NCBI RefSeq assembly: GCF_009849585.1
Contig: NZ_VCRN01000001.1
Span: 62,001 to 126,000 of the forward strand
DNA from: Bacillus sp. ZZV12-4809
Lineage (GTDB): Bacteria; Bacillota; Bacilli; Bacillales; Cytobacillaceae
Reading direction: 5' to 3'
DNA: 64,000 bases
Position numbers and translations under genes: made by a program. The notes below the pieces were generated by a model. That model was not told the origin of the DNA. It searched no databases and was given only the letters and a program-made list of their open reading frames with translations. The stretch's first letter is position 1. Every line of letters begins with the position of its first letter. This document shows, one piece after another, positions 8,889 to 18,359 of the stretch.

Positions 8889-10151
8889 TTATTTATAAGC
8901 CAGTTCATATAAAGTGCTGATTAGCGCTTTAACCCCTTCAGCTAAATCAGCCGCCGCGGTATATTCATCAGGGTTATGGCTAATACCCTTTACGCTCGGC
9001 ACAAATAACATTGCCGCAGGAATAGAGGCTGCAAAAATTTGTGCATCATGTCCTGCACCACTATGCATGACTTTATAGCTCAGGTTTTCTTCCCTGCACT
9101 TCTTTTCCATCAATTCTGTCATATCCGGATCCATTGGAACCGGATCCGTATCAAGCCATTTTTCAATGACCGTCTCAACCGCACGCTCCCTTGATATATC
9201 ATTTATGTTTTCTATAAATCTCTCAGTAAAATGGGAGATTGCATTTTTATTAATATGCCGCAAATCTAAAGTAAACGCAGCTTTTCCCGGCACCACATTG
9301 GCAATGTTGGGTGAAATATCAATACTCCCTACAGTTGCGACCAGCGGGTCACCATATTGCTCTGCCATTTTAAGTGTTTCATATATCATTTGGCTGGCAG
9401 CAAATACAGCATCTTTGCGATATCCCATGGGAGTTGTTCCGGCATGGTTGGCTTGACCTTTTACTTCAACTGTAAAGCGCCTTTGTCCAACGATGCTACT
9501 CACAATCCCAACAGACTTTTTCTCAGTTTCAAGGACATTTCCCTGTTCAACGTGAACTTCCACGAAGACCTTCAAATCCTCCCGCGGAGGTTTGGTTTCA
9601 TCCCTAAATCTGAACCCCGCCTCACTCATGGCATCAGCAAATATTACTCCATTTGCATCTTCAAGATTTTCAACGTCCTTTTTAGATGCGCATCCTGCAA
9701 TATTCTTTGAACCCCAGAAGCAATATGGAAATCTGCTTCCTTCTTCTTCCGCCAGTGAAATAACCTCGAGATTGCGTTTTGGAGTCCCGTAATGTTCTTT
9801 CAAATAAATTAGTGCCATAATCCCAGCTACAATACCATATTGGCCGTCATACAACCCGCCATTTTTCACAGTATCTATATGAGATCCTGTTAAAATGGTT
9901 TCTTCCTGATTTACTCCCATCAGTATTCCGCTAAGATTACCAACCTCATCAAACTTTACTTCCAAGCCCTCGGCTTCCATCCATTCCTTCAAAGCCTGCT
10001 GAGTATCGGTCCATTGCCTGGAGTAAAGAAGGCGGGTAATTCCTCCTCCCGGGTCCTTTGCAAACGAACCGAGCCATTCAAGCCTGTTCACAATATGCGC
10101 TGCTACATCTTTAAGTTCAAGCTTCCCCTGCAAATTGATTAAGTCAGTCAT
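8889..10151 (-). CDS. allC: Allantoate amidohydrolase
   Basis: M20-family dizinc amidohydrolase that hydrolyses allantoate to ureidoglycine, CO2 and ammonia. Metal and catalytic motifs are seen in order: TGSHIDTVKNGGLYDGQYG (H91, D102), LAEEEGSRFP (the Glu pair), HVEQGN, and GAGHDAQ near the C-terminus. The segment YCFWGSKNIAG and the dimerisation-lid segment NHAGTTPMGYRKDA are typical of AllC and the related N-carbamoyl amino acid hydrolases. The allB/allE context favours allantoate as substrate over carbamoyl amino acids. ATG 10151 is preferred over the in-frame TTG at 10157 because it lies 7 bases after GGGGG. Confidence 0.9.
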   Translation of the reverse strand: MTDLINLQGKLELKDVAAHIVNRLEWLGSFAKDPGGGITRLLYSRQWTDTQQALKEWMEAEGLEVKFDEVGNLSGILMGVNQEETILTGSHIDTVKNGGLYDGQYGIVAGIMALIYLKEHYGTPKRNLEVISLAEEEGSRFPYCFWGSKNIAGCASKKDVENLEDANGVIFADAMSEAGFRFRDETKPPREDLKVFVEVHVEQGNVLETEKKSVGIVSSIVGQRRFTVEVKGQANHAGTTPMGYRKDAVFAASQMIYETLKMAEQYGDPLVATVGSIDISPNIANVVPGKAAFTLDLRHINKNAISHFTERFIENINDISRERAVETVIEKWLDTDPVPMDPDMTELMEKKCREENLSYKVMHSGAGHDAQIFAASIPAAMLFVPSVKGISHNPDEYTAAADLAEGVKALISTLYELAYK

Positions 10152-10200
10152 CCCCAATCCCCCTAATTATTTTGCGGATAATGAATTTTTTCTGTTAATT

Positions 10201-11595
10201 TCAGATCAGATTCAAATGTGACCTTCCATATTTTAACTTAAGGGCTTTTCCAATCGGTTTCCCCACAATCCCCTGGTCCAAATCATAGACAATCTTGCCG
10301 CGGACAAACGTTTTGGTTATCCGGCAATTAATCAACCTCCCAATATATGGGCTGTGCTTATGCCGATAATATAGGCCTTTCTCCTCCACAACATAGGAGC
10401 GATTAGCATCGATAAAGATGATATCTGCATCCATTGATACGGCTATTTCTCCTTTATTGGGAATATTAAAGCGTTCAGCGGGATTAGAAGAAATCATCCT
10501 TGAAAAATGCGTGATTGGCAGCTTTCGTTTCAAAACCGCTTCATCAAACATTAAATCAACACTGTTTTGACATCCTGTGATGCCTCCCCACACTTCAAAA
10601 AAATTATTTGAAGAACTATACTTCATTTCAGGCGGACATGGTGAGTGATCAGACGTTAACATATCAATCTTGCCTTCTAGTAACTTTTTCCAAAGCTTTT
10701 CCTGCTCCTCCATACTTCGCAGCGGAGGAGAACACTTGGCTGCCGGGCCAATTTTTTCGAGCTGCTCAGATGAGATCGTAAAATAGTGCGGACAGGATTC
10801 AAGGGAAACATCCTGCCCTCCGCTTCTGGCATTCATTATTTCTTCTACTGCTTCTGCGGTGCTAATATGCACAAAATGAATAGGGCACTTCGTTTCTTTT
10901 CCAAAGTAAAGTGCGCGTTTCACTGCTTCAACCTCAGTAAAAACAGGCCGGGATGAGACATAATCCGCAGCAGATGTCCTTCCCTGTGCATTTAACTCTT
11001 CACCTAACCGATCGGTAATTAGGGCATTTTCCGCATGAATCGATAGAATTTTCCCCAGTTCGGCAATCTTCTTCATCCCCGCAAAAAGGGTATAATCATC
11101 CACATTGGAAAAATCATCGGGATGATCTGTTCCGCATGTGGACATAAAGCATTTAAATGCGATAACTCCTTCATCTGAAAGCTCTTCAAGTCTTTCAAGA
11201 TTGCCTGCAACAAGACCGCCATAAAATGCATAATCGATACAATTTTTCCCGTGGGCTGCTTCTGCCTTTAATTGCAGTGTATGCCTGTCTACCGTAGCTG
11301 GAAGGGCATTCAGGGGCATATCCGCATAGCATGTAGTTCCTCCTGCAGCAAGAGCTTTAGTCCCCGTTAAAAAACCTTCCCACTCTGTTCGGCCAGGCTC
11401 ACAAATATGGACATGAGTATCAATCATACCAGGCATAACATATTGTTCAGATGCATCGATTATCTGTTCAGCTTTATGATCAATGGTTTCCGCAATCGCA
11501 GCAATTTTCCCATTTAAAATGGCGATATCATTCTTTATTACCTTGTCTTTCAGAACTACATTGCCGCCCTTTATAATCAAGTCATAAATCATCAC
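10201..11595 (-). CDS. allB: Allantoinase
   Basis: Cyclic amidohydrolase that opens allantoin to allantoate. The metal-binding HVH is at residues 61-63 (PGMIDTHVHICEPGRTEWEGF), followed by the carboxylated Lys in IAFKCFMST, the His residues in LSIHAEN and HFVHIST, and the catalytic Asp in TSDHSPCP. The tail with CRITKTFVRGKIVYD is the usual beta-sandwich return of the dihydropyrimidinase/allantoinase family. Length 464 fits AllB. Lies 50 bp upstream of allC on the same strand. A hydantoinase is the main alternative, but EPGRTEWEGF and the allE/allC neighbours favour allantoinase. Confidence 0.92.
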   Translation of the reverse strand: MMIYDLIIKGGNVVLKDKVIKNDIAILNGKIAAIAETIDHKAEQIIDASEQYVMPGMIDTHVHICEPGRTEWEGFLTGTKALAAGGTTCYADMPLNALPATVDRHTLQLKAEAAHGKNCIDYAFYGGLVAGNLERLEELSDEGVIAFKCFMSTCGTDHPDDFSNVDDYTLFAGMKKIAELGKILSIHAENALITDRLGEELNAQGRTSAADYVSSRPVFTEVEAVKRALYFGKETKCPIHFVHISTAEAVEEIMNARSGGQDVSLESCPHYFTISSEQLEKIGPAAKCSPPLRSMEEQEKLWKKLLEGKIDMLTSDHSPCPPEMKYSSSNNFFEVWGGITGCQNSVDLMFDEAVLKRKLPITHFSRMISSNPAERFNIPNKGEIAVSMDADIIFIDANRSYVVEEKGLYYRHKHSPYIGRLINCRITKTFVRGKIVYDLDQGIVGKPIGKALKLKYGRSHLNLI

Positions 11596-11622
11596 ATTAC
11601 TCCCTCTGCTTTTCCTATCCAG

Positions 11623-12855
11623 TTATTCAGCCATCTTTTCGTAAACTAAATTCCCCTTGTAAAACACTGCCCGTCGTTCCGCCCTTCTAGCCATAGCCTC
11701 CGCTGAACAGCTTGCATCAACAAGTACCATGCTGGCTTCATCACCAGCAGCTGGCCAGACCCTGTCTCCCTTCTGATCCAGCGGTGTTCTGCCCCCTGTA
11801 ATATATCGAAATGCTTGGGAAAGTGACTTTTCATCTGTCCATCTGTACCTTTCAATTAAGCGGCTTGCTCTTTCCAGGATATCTCCATTTCCTGTCGGCC
11901 ACCATGAATCAAAGATATTATCATTCCCGACAGCCACCTCTACTCCATATTCACTTATCAGATCAACAGGCGGGATCTGACGGCCAGAAGGGAGACTGGT
12001 AACGATCGAAATACCGGCGTCTTTTAAAATCACTGCCATCTCGGAAGCCTCTTCCCTTGAAACATCCCCCAGGCCAAATGCATGGCTAATCGCCACTCTT
12101 CCTTCCCAGCCAGCTTCCTTAGTCAGAGAGGCCAGCATTTTCATTGTAAAAGTACCAAGGTGACCAGGGTCATGCAGATGCAAATCAATATCTGCATTGC
12201 CTTCTACAGCTAGGTCCATCAATTGAACAAGCGAAGCTTCAATATTGTTGTCAACAGTAGCGGGATCGACCGCACCGACAATACCAGCACCATTTCTAAC
12301 AGCTTCTCTCACCAGCTGGGGTGTCCCTGAACGCAGCAGGCCATGCTGGGCAAAGGCAACAATCTCAGAGCTGGCATAACTTGAAAATTCCTCCAAAGTC
12401 TGCTGGACTTCTTCTAAATTCCGTAATTGGACTTCAGGGTATATATCCACATGGGTCCTGATGTGAGTTGATCCATAGGATATTAACTGCTTAAGCAATG
12501 CTTTGGATCGCTGATAGGTGCTTGAAGACATAGATAATAATGCATTCTTTTCAATTTCACACCGTTCTATGACACCGGACGCCGGAATGCAGGCCCTCCA
12601 TTCATCCCCCATATACGTTTTATCAAGATGGACATGCTTTTCAACAAAGGATGGCAATAGCAGCAATCCCTTTGCATCTTTAATGGGCAGATCATCAGAG
12701 GAAGCCTCTAAGTCCTTCGTAATCTCAGCAATGCGGCCATCCTCTATTAATAAATGAAAAAGATCTGTTATCGTACCTGACACTCTATTATTCTCTTTTC
12801 TGTATCCGCATTCCAAACGCACATTCTTTAGCCAATAGCTATTATTCATTTTCAT
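11623..12855 (-). CDS. Cytosine deaminase-like amidohydrolase
   Basis: Metal-dependent amidohydrolase of the cytosine deaminase (CodA/YahJ) branch. Seen: LPSFVEKHVHLDKTY (HVH at 74-76, where CodA has HIHLD), IRTHVDIYPE, AQHGLLRSGTP, the metal His in DLHLHDPGH, ISHAFGLGD, and the catalytic Asp in GNDNIFDSWWP. These fit a deaminase acting on a nitrogen heterocycle. Length 410 is normal. It lies within the allantoin cluster, between allB and the solute-binding gene, and may deaminate a ring compound brought in by the transporter. Exact substrate unknown. A second in-frame ATG six bases downstream is an equally possible start. Confidence 0.8.
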   Translation of the reverse strand: MKMNNSYWLKNVRLECGYRKENNRVSGTITDLFHLLIEDGRIAEITKDLEASSDDLPIKDAKGLLLLPSFVEKHVHLDKTYMGDEWRACIPASGVIERCEIEKNALLSMSSSTYQRSKALLKQLISYGSTHIRTHVDIYPEVQLRNLEEVQQTLEEFSSYASSEIVAFAQHGLLRSGTPQLVREAVRNGAGIVGAVDPATVDNNIEASLVQLMDLAVEGNADIDLHLHDPGHLGTFTMKMLASLTKEAGWEGRVAISHAFGLGDVSREEASEMAVILKDAGISIVTSLPSGRQIPPVDLISEYGVEVAVGNDNIFDSWWPTGNGDILERASRLIERYRWTDEKSLSQAFRYITGGRTPLDQKGDRVWPAAGDEASMVLVDASCSAEAMARRAERRAVFYKGNLVYEKMAE

Positions 12856-12921
12856 TCACCTCTCCGGCCCCGGACAAGATAAAAGGGTACCCCGAACGGA
12901 TATCCCTCTTATCTTAGAGCC

Positions 12922-14487
12922 TTATTTAATTGAAATGTCATTGATCTCCAAGTATCCGGATGGACTGATAGAGAAGCCCTTTACATCTTTTGAAACAGCC
13001 GCCATATTCTCAATGACACGAACCGGAATATATACGGATTCCTCCATTTCGATTTCCTGGGCTTTTGCATAGAGCTCCATCCGTTTATCCGGATCTTTTT
13101 CAGCCCGTGCTGCTTCGATTAAACTGTCCACTTCTTTATTGCTGTAAAAGAAGGTATTGCCGGCAGCGCCTTTTGAACTGCTATGGAAAAGATTATATTG
13201 ATTATAATCCGCATCTCCTGTCGCATTTCTCCAGCTCAAAATAAACATTTCGGAATCTCCGCGGTTTACTTGTTCGACAAATGTCCCGTATTCATATACC
13301 TGAATATCCAGCTTGATTCCGATCCCTTTCAGCTGAGATTGAAGGACCTCTGCCATATTGATCCATTCTTTCTTATCCATTGTTTTCAACGTAGTTTCAA
13401 AACCGTTTGGGTAGCCTGCTTCGGCCAGAAGCCTTTTAGCCTCATTGAGATTGTATTCGTATGCTTCCAGGCTTTCATGATATCCAAATACCTTTGGCCC
13501 CAGCAGTGAATTGGATTTTTTCCCAACATTCTCAAATACCCCTTCCAGGATAGAGTCCATCTCAATAGCATGTCCAACTGCTTTGCGGACTCGTGCATCA
13601 TTAAACGGCTCCTTTTCTACATTGAATCCAATATATTCTGTGCCAAATCCTTCACTTCGGTAAATTTCCGCATTTTTGGAGTTTTCTACTGTTTCCATCA
13701 TTGTGACTGAGAGCGGTTCGGCGATATGGGCTTCGCCTGTTTCAAGCATGGATATCCTTGTTGTTTCTTCAGGGACGATCTTAAATATGACTTTATCCAG
13801 CTTGGATGGAGTCCCCCAATACGTGTCATTTTGGTTAAAAACAATTTCTTTGCCTGGTGTCCAGGACTCAAATACAAATGGACCTGTTCCTACAGGCTCT
13901 TGGATAACTTTTTTTCCATATTTCTCGATTGTTTTTGGTGAAATAATGCCGCCTTCATGATTGGCCAATATGGACAGCAAAGGTGCAAAAGGTTCTGATA
14001 ACTTAAATTGGACAGTAAATTCATCGACTGCCTTTACTTCTTCTACCATTTTGAATACAACAGCTCTAGGGGAGGCAACCTCCGGATCTAATAACCGGTC
14101 AAATGTTGCTTTCACTGCATCGGCATTAAATGCCGTCCCGTCATGGAATGTGACATCCTCTCTAAGCTTGAACTCCCAGGTTGTTTCATCTAGCTGTTCC
14201 CACTTTTCAGCCAGCAGCGGCTTGATTTCAGCGTTTTTATCCCGGCCAACAAGCCCCTCATAAATTTTATTATGCGTAACGCTTGCCGCATTGATTGTCG
14301 ACATAAAATGATGATCTAAATTTTCTGCGTCAGATAAACGGGCTATAACTAATTCTCCACCGTTTTCCGCTGTTGTTCCCTTGGAGTCCTGACTGCTGTC
14401 AACCGGTTTTTTGGTCGAACAGCCTGAAATAAGGATGGTGATCAGCAGAGCTAAAATGACTAACCCCTTTCTTTTTCTAACCTTCAT
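12922..14487 (-). CDS. ABC transporter solute-binding lipoprotein (family 5)
   Basis: Full-length relative of the partial gene at 1-607. The signal has a basic start (KVRKRKG), hydrophobic core and LISGCST lipobox, with Cys at about 23, so it should be tethered outside the membrane. Family segments: WEFKLREDVTFHDGTAFNADAV, VGTGPFVFESWTPGKEI, ARVRKAVGHAIEMD and LLAEAGYPNGFETTLKT. No permease or ATPase gene accompanies it here, so it probably shares the transporter at 886-4760. ATG 14487 is preferred over ATG 14493, which lies too close to the GGGGG ribosome site. Upstream are two direct repeats at 14561-14592. Confidence 0.93.
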   Translation of the reverse strand: MKVRKRKGLVILALLITILISGCSTKKPVDSSQDSKGTTAENGGELVIARLSDAENLDHHFMSTINAASVTHNKIYEGLVGRDKNAEIKPLLAEKWEQLDETTWEFKLREDVTFHDGTAFNADAVKATFDRLLDPEVASPRAVVFKMVEEVKAVDEFTVQFKLSEPFAPLLSILANHEGGIISPKTIEKYGKKVIQEPVGTGPFVFESWTPGKEIVFNQNDTYWGTPSKLDKVIFKIVPEETTRISMLETGEAHIAEPLSVTMMETVENSKNAEIYRSEGFGTEYIGFNVEKEPFNDARVRKAVGHAIEMDSILEGVFENVGKKSNSLLGPKVFGYHESLEAYEYNLNEAKRLLAEAGYPNGFETTLKTMDKKEWINMAEVLQSQLKGIGIKLDIQVYEYGTFVEQVNRGDSEMFILSWRNATGDADYNQYNLFHSSSKGAAGNTFFYSNKEVDSLIEAARAEKDPDKRMELYAKAQEIEMEESVYIPVRVIENMAAVSKDVKGFSISPSGYLEINDISIK

Positions 14488-14560
14488 ATTCATTCCCCCT
14501 TTTTTAAGCTCGTCCGAGCCTTTGTCTAATTATATAAAATATTCAGATTAATCTTTTTCT

Positions 14561-14592
14561 ACTTTCTTTACATGTTTTTTAACTTTCTTTAC
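14561..14592 (-). promoter_or_regulatory. Paired direct repeats GTAAAGAAAGT, 21 bp apart
   Basis: GTAAAGAAAGT (minus strand) occurs exactly at 14561-14571 and 14582-14592, offset 21 bp or two helical turns, 70-100 bp upstream of the second solute-binding gene. Direct repeats in helical register are how AraC-type regulators usually bind, and one such regulator is encoded at 5619. The GTAAA core also appears in the ATATTTAC repeats upstream of the first binding protein (reverse strand GTAAATAT). Function is inferred. Confidence 0.4.
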
Positions 14593-14607
14593 TACTTATT
14601 CAAAAGG

Positions 14608-16086
14608 TTATTGCTGATCAATAGAATCAGCAAACCGGAAAGAAGGCGGCATCAATTCATTCTCCGGTAGCTCTTGATAATCTCTTTTTAAATAACCTTT
14701 TTTCATTTTCATAAAATATTTTTGCGCTTTTCCTTTTAATGCCTCTAAATCCATGCTGGGTAATTTTCGGTCTTTCATGACTACTTTCCCATTAATAATG
14801 GATAACTTTACATCCCTTCCACTTCCGCTTGCCATCACTGTTCTCAGGGGATCATCTAAAACTCCCATATGGAATCCGTCTAAATCAATTGCAATAATAT
14901 CTGCTTTTGCACCAGCACAAAGACGGCCCAAATCTTCTCTTCCCAAAAACTTTGCAGCACCTAATGTAGCAGCCCGGTAAAGATCTGAGAAGGCTGAATC
15001 TTTAACTTCTTTATTTGCGATGCGGGAAAGCATGCTCCCTATTCTGATATTCTGGAACATATCCGGAGGGAACGTATCTGTACCTAACGCAAGATTAATT
15101 CCTGACTTCTTATATTTTGCAAAGGATTCCATTGCCTCCCCATGCCTTCCTATTATTAAGGGGCAGTGAATGACTGTGGTGCCCGTTTCCCTCAGCAGTG
15201 ATAAATCATCTCCACCACCTGTTTTTGCCCCGCTGTATCCAGCAATATAGTGGGCATGAGGAATAGCCGTTCTGGATCCTAAAAATTCAAGATTATATAA
15301 ACGCCTGATTGGTGTTACGCCATATTTCTGAATCATTGTATGGTACTCATATTCACCCTGGGCTGCATGCAATTTTATCGGAACTTTGTAATGGTCACTA
15401 TATTGCTTTGTCCGGAGAAGACTTTCTTCCGTTTGGCTTTCAATTCGCTCAGGTGCAAGCATTCCTCTTACCAAACCATTAAATGAACCATCAAACTCTT
15501 CCAAAAAACGTACTGCTCTTTCCAATCCTCGCCTTCCGACATCTTCATCCCAATGAATCTTTATATTGCCATCACCCTGAACCACTCTTATCCCTGATTG
15601 ATAGCTTGGGCCGAGGTAAATACGCAGTCCCAGGTCAGCGGCATGCTTCGCTGCTGAAGCTAGCTCCTCATATGTTTCTGCCCATTTTTTATAATGTACA
15701 GAGGTAATTGGCATAGCAGTTGTAATTCCATGAAGGATCAGCTGTGAATAGGCATATAGAGATTTAAAGGCCTCTTCTTCAGCCGTCATGATTTCATGGT
15801 GCCCTTGCTTAACATACCTCTCTGACCAAAGCAGGTTTTTCTGTCTTGCTGAACTGGCCTCCATATGCAGGATATCATGGTCAATATCACCTAATGCATT
15901 CAAGTCAATGAATCCCGGACTGATTAAAGCGCAGCCGGCATCAATAACTTTATCAGCTTGGCCAGCATACCTTTTTCCAACATAAATGATGGTATCGTTT
16001 TCAAAAACAACTTCAGCATTTTCAATCAGCACATGATCTTTTCCATCATATCCAATTACATATTTACCCTTTAGTCTGGTCTTCAT
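14608..16086 (-). CDS. Amidohydrolase with altered metal motif
   Basis: COG0402-type amidohydrolase (chlorohydrolase/deaminase superfamily) of 492 residues. Supporting segments: ISPGFIDLNALGDIDH, where the superfamily normally has PGFID-x-H-x-H; KLHAAQGEYEY; AIPHAHYIAGYSG; TVIHCPLIIGRHGEA; LALGTDTFPPDMFQNIRIG (catalytic Asp); and KADIIAIDLDG near the end. The first HxH (residues 63-67 read NALGD) is missing, so the metal site must differ or be lost, while later His and Asp residues remain. The start overlaps the stop of the upstream amidohydrolase by 4 bp, so they are translated together. Substrate unknown. Confidence 0.78.
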   Translation of the reverse strand: MKTRLKGKYVIGYDGKDHVLIENAEVVFENDTIIYVGKRYAGQADKVIDAGCALISPGFIDLNALGDIDHDILHMEASSARQKNLLWSERYVKQGHHEIMTAEEEAFKSLYAYSQLILHGITTAMPITSVHYKKWAETYEELASAAKHAADLGLRIYLGPSYQSGIRVVQGDGNIKIHWDEDVGRRGLERAVRFLEEFDGSFNGLVRGMLAPERIESQTEESLLRTKQYSDHYKVPIKLHAAQGEYEYHTMIQKYGVTPIRRLYNLEFLGSRTAIPHAHYIAGYSGAKTGGGDDLSLLRETGTTVIHCPLIIGRHGEAMESFAKYKKSGINLALGTDTFPPDMFQNIRIGSMLSRIANKEVKDSAFSDLYRAATLGAAKFLGREDLGRLCAGAKADIIAIDLDGFHMGVLDDPLRTVMASGSGRDVKLSIINGKVVMKDRKLPSMDLEALKGKAQKYFMKMKKGYLKRDYQELPENELMPPSFRFADSIDQQ

Positions 16087-17591
16087 TTCTGCTCCCCCTT
16101 CTCACCAGCAGGCTCTTCCATGCTATGATCCATTCCATCTCCATAGGTTCGTGTGTGACCCCAAAAATATTTCGATTGCTTCATATATCTTTCAAGACCA
16201 GCCCGCTTAATTGTTTCGTCAGCTTCTTCATTTGCCTCTGCTAAAACTGACCTTTCATCAACGGAGCATACTGTTCTATCCTTCATAAGAACCCGGCCAT
16301 CTACGATAACATGCCACACATCAGCTGCATAAGCCTGATGGACAAGCCGGTGAATATGCATAAACTCTGGTGTTAAGTGCGGCTGATGCATATTGACAGT
16401 TATAACATCCGCCTTTTTCCCTGCTTCAAGAGAGCCCAAGTCATCATCCCATCCAATACATTTGGCAGCATCAATTGTAACCATCTCCAGAAGTTTTCCA
16501 GGAGGCAAGCAATATTCATCTCTATGAGCTGCCTGATGTATAAATTGAGTTTTTCTCATGGCTTGAAACATATCAAATGCTGTGGATGGTGAAGTGCCAT
16601 CTGTTGATATAGCAACTGTCGCTCCCAGCTCTAGCAATTCTATCATCGGTGTGCGTGCGTGAATTTGAGAGAATCCAGGTGAGGCACTGACATTTGTTCC
16701 GGTTTCTGCCAATATTTTCACTTCATCAAAAGATATCCCCCGGCAATGCTGCAGATGAACATCAGGGCCTAAAAGGGCATTCTCCCAATCCTTTACTGCT
16801 AAGTGAATCATGCCTCCAAAAGCATCAGAGTGGATTCTTGTATTATATTTTCTGGCAATCTCTCTGACTTTCTTTGCCTGGTATAAATCATGCTCTGTTA
16901 AACTATGAAGTTTCGCTGGGGAAGTTGGGCCAGAAGGTTCAACTGAAGTAACAATGACGAAAGGGGTAATAAATGCTCTTGTCCGATCTTCATTGGAATG
17001 GTTTAAAGCTTCAATTACGGCTTCAGCACCCTTCAACACTTCCTCATAGGTGACATCTTTCATCATTCTTTGGCCGTTTATCCACCTGCTGAATGAATGA
17101 GGCCATGGCGGATTACAGGGACCGGTGCAAATAACTTCCCTGACACCAGTCTCTGCGTAGGCTTTAGCATGATTGATGGCAAACACCGGATCATCCGACC
17201 TTGGCATAGAGCCAAGAACAGATATACCAGTTGTTATGCCCGCCTTCAGCCGCTCAAGGGCAGAAAGCTTCCCTTCAAAATACCAGAATTCGTCTGTTAC
17301 AAAATGCTTATACGTATTCGTCATAATAGGCATCCAATCATCCAGGCTTTCCATTGCTATGGTCTTAAACATCGAATGTCCGCCATGTCCATGTACATCT
17401 ATTAATCCCGGCAGGATACAATGATGGGTGCAATCTATCACTTCTCGAGCCTCATATTTTTGTAATAGTTTCTCACTCTTTTCCACATCCAAGATCCTGT
17501 CTCCATTTATGGCAACAGCTCCATCCGTGATAATGCGCCTGTTTGGATCCATGGTAATGACTGTTCCATGAATCAGAAGTAAATCGATCAT
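16083..17591 (-). CDS. Amidohydrolase of the TRZ/ATZ-like deaminase group
   Basis: COG0402 amidohydrolase of 502 residues with an intact metal site: LPGLIDVHGHGGH (HGH at 67-69), RIHSDAFGGMIH (metal His), VHLQHCRGISFDEV and VAISTDGTSPSTAFDMFQAMR (catalytic Asp). KADVITVNMHQPHL closes the barrel. Relatives deaminate or dechlorinate triazines, guanine or other nitrogen heterocycles. It is the first gene of the minus-strand amidohydrolase block, starting at 17591 after a GGGAG ribosome site and overlapping the next gene by ATGA. It may act with that unusual partner on the same substrate; which compound cannot be read from the sequence. Confidence 0.82.
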   Translation of the reverse strand: MIDLLLIHGTVITMDPNRRIITDGAVAINGDRILDVEKSEKLLQKYEAREVIDCTHHCILPGLIDVHGHGGHSMFKTIAMESLDDWMPIMTNTYKHFVTDEFWYFEGKLSALERLKAGITTGISVLGSMPRSDDPVFAINHAKAYAETGVREVICTGPCNPPWPHSFSRWINGQRMMKDVTYEEVLKGAEAVIEALNHSNEDRTRAFITPFVIVTSVEPSGPTSPAKLHSLTEHDLYQAKKVREIARKYNTRIHSDAFGGMIHLAVKDWENALLGPDVHLQHCRGISFDEVKILAETGTNVSASPGFSQIHARTPMIELLELGATVAISTDGTSPSTAFDMFQAMRKTQFIHQAAHRDEYCLPPGKLLEMVTIDAAKCIGWDDDLGSLEAGKKADVITVNMHQPHLTPEFMHIHRLVHQAYAADVWHVIVDGRVLMKDRTVCSVDERSVLAEANEEADETIKRAGLERYMKQSKYFWGHTRTYGDGMDHSMEEPAGEKGEQK

Positions 17592-17716
17592 TCTTTCTCC
17601 CTCACTTCTTTTAACTTTAAGTATAGGAAAAAAGAAAACACTAAACTTTCAGAATCATTACATAAATTTAAAGTATTTTTACCTTTTCCTTTTTTAAAAG
17701 GCTCTTTTCGCATAAA

Positions 17717-17962
17717 TTGTTGTTTTTCACATATAAATGTTGCCCATTGATTGCAGCGAGAGGATGCTCAGCGATCGCGGGGCGGGCGCTGAGCATCCTC
17801 GACGCTACCCGTCTGCGGGGTCTCACCTGTCCTGCTACTCCCGCAGGACGTTGAATAAGCTTCCTTGAGTGACACCGCACGAAGAAAATGCGCATGCATT
17901 TTCGAGGATCTCGCACCTTCCGCTACAATCAACTCAGTAAATATAATTCGAATAGCAACAAA
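17717..17962. repeat. Interspersed repeat, copy 1
   Basis: Non-coding repeat of about 246 bp that recurs at 28502-28753 in the same direction with high identity. The edges carry TGTTGTTTTTC and GCAACAAA. Inside are a perfect 12-bp hairpin (GGATGCTCAGCG at 17762-17773 with its complement at 17787-17798), a second region with TGCGGG and CCCGCA arms, and a conserved block ending in CTTCCGCTACAATCAACTCA. Reading frames in it look like an Arg-rich protein but are low-complexity by-products of the repeat. It fills most of the 400-bp gap between the amidohydrolase and DUF488 genes. Confidence 0.85.
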
Positions 17963-17993
17963 CTTTGCGGAAACAGCCTTTTACAATCAGCCT

Positions 17994-18359
17994 TTATTTC
18001 TCCTGCCTTAATAATTCCTCCATTAATACGATCGCATGGTTATGTACTGTATCCTTCGCAGCATATAGTAAAGTAAGTTTTTGCTTCTTTGATATCTCGT
18101 ACAGTTCTTCCATCTTGCTGATCTTGTCTGTCTGTGTACGCAGTTCAATGAGATACTTTTCCCGAAAAACACCGAAAAGTTCAGATTTATGATTAAAAAA
18201 CTTTCTAAGCTCGGTGCTTGGCGCAAGCTCTTTCTCCCAGGCCGACAGATGTGCAGCTTCTTTTTTAATTCCTCTTGGCCACAGCCGATCCACCAATACC
18301 CGGTAGCCATCTGTCTCTTCATACGGATCGTAAATTCTTTTAACTGTAATATCAGCCAT
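17994..18359 (-). CDS. DUF488 family protein (YeaO-like)
   Basis: Small soluble protein of 121 residues. The opening (ITVKRIYDPYEETDGYRVLVDRLWPRGIKKE) is the hallmark of the DUF488/YeaO family, and KKQKLTLLYAAKDTVHNHA gives the conserved C-terminal strand. No biochemical role is established for this family to my knowledge. It stands alone between the repeat and a divergent small membrane-protein gene. Confidence 0.88.
   Translation of the reverse strand: MADITVKRIYDPYEETDGYRVLVDRLWPRGIKKEAAHLSAWEKELAPSTELRKFFNHKSELFGVFREKYLIELRTQTDKISKMEELYEISKKQKLTLLYAAKDTVHNHAIVLMEELLRQEK

Noticed and set aside
17668..17916. Arg-rich 82-residue reading frame
   Set aside because: It lies in the interspersed repeat and recurs in the other copy; base pairing of the repeat explains the residues, and no ribosome site or family was found.
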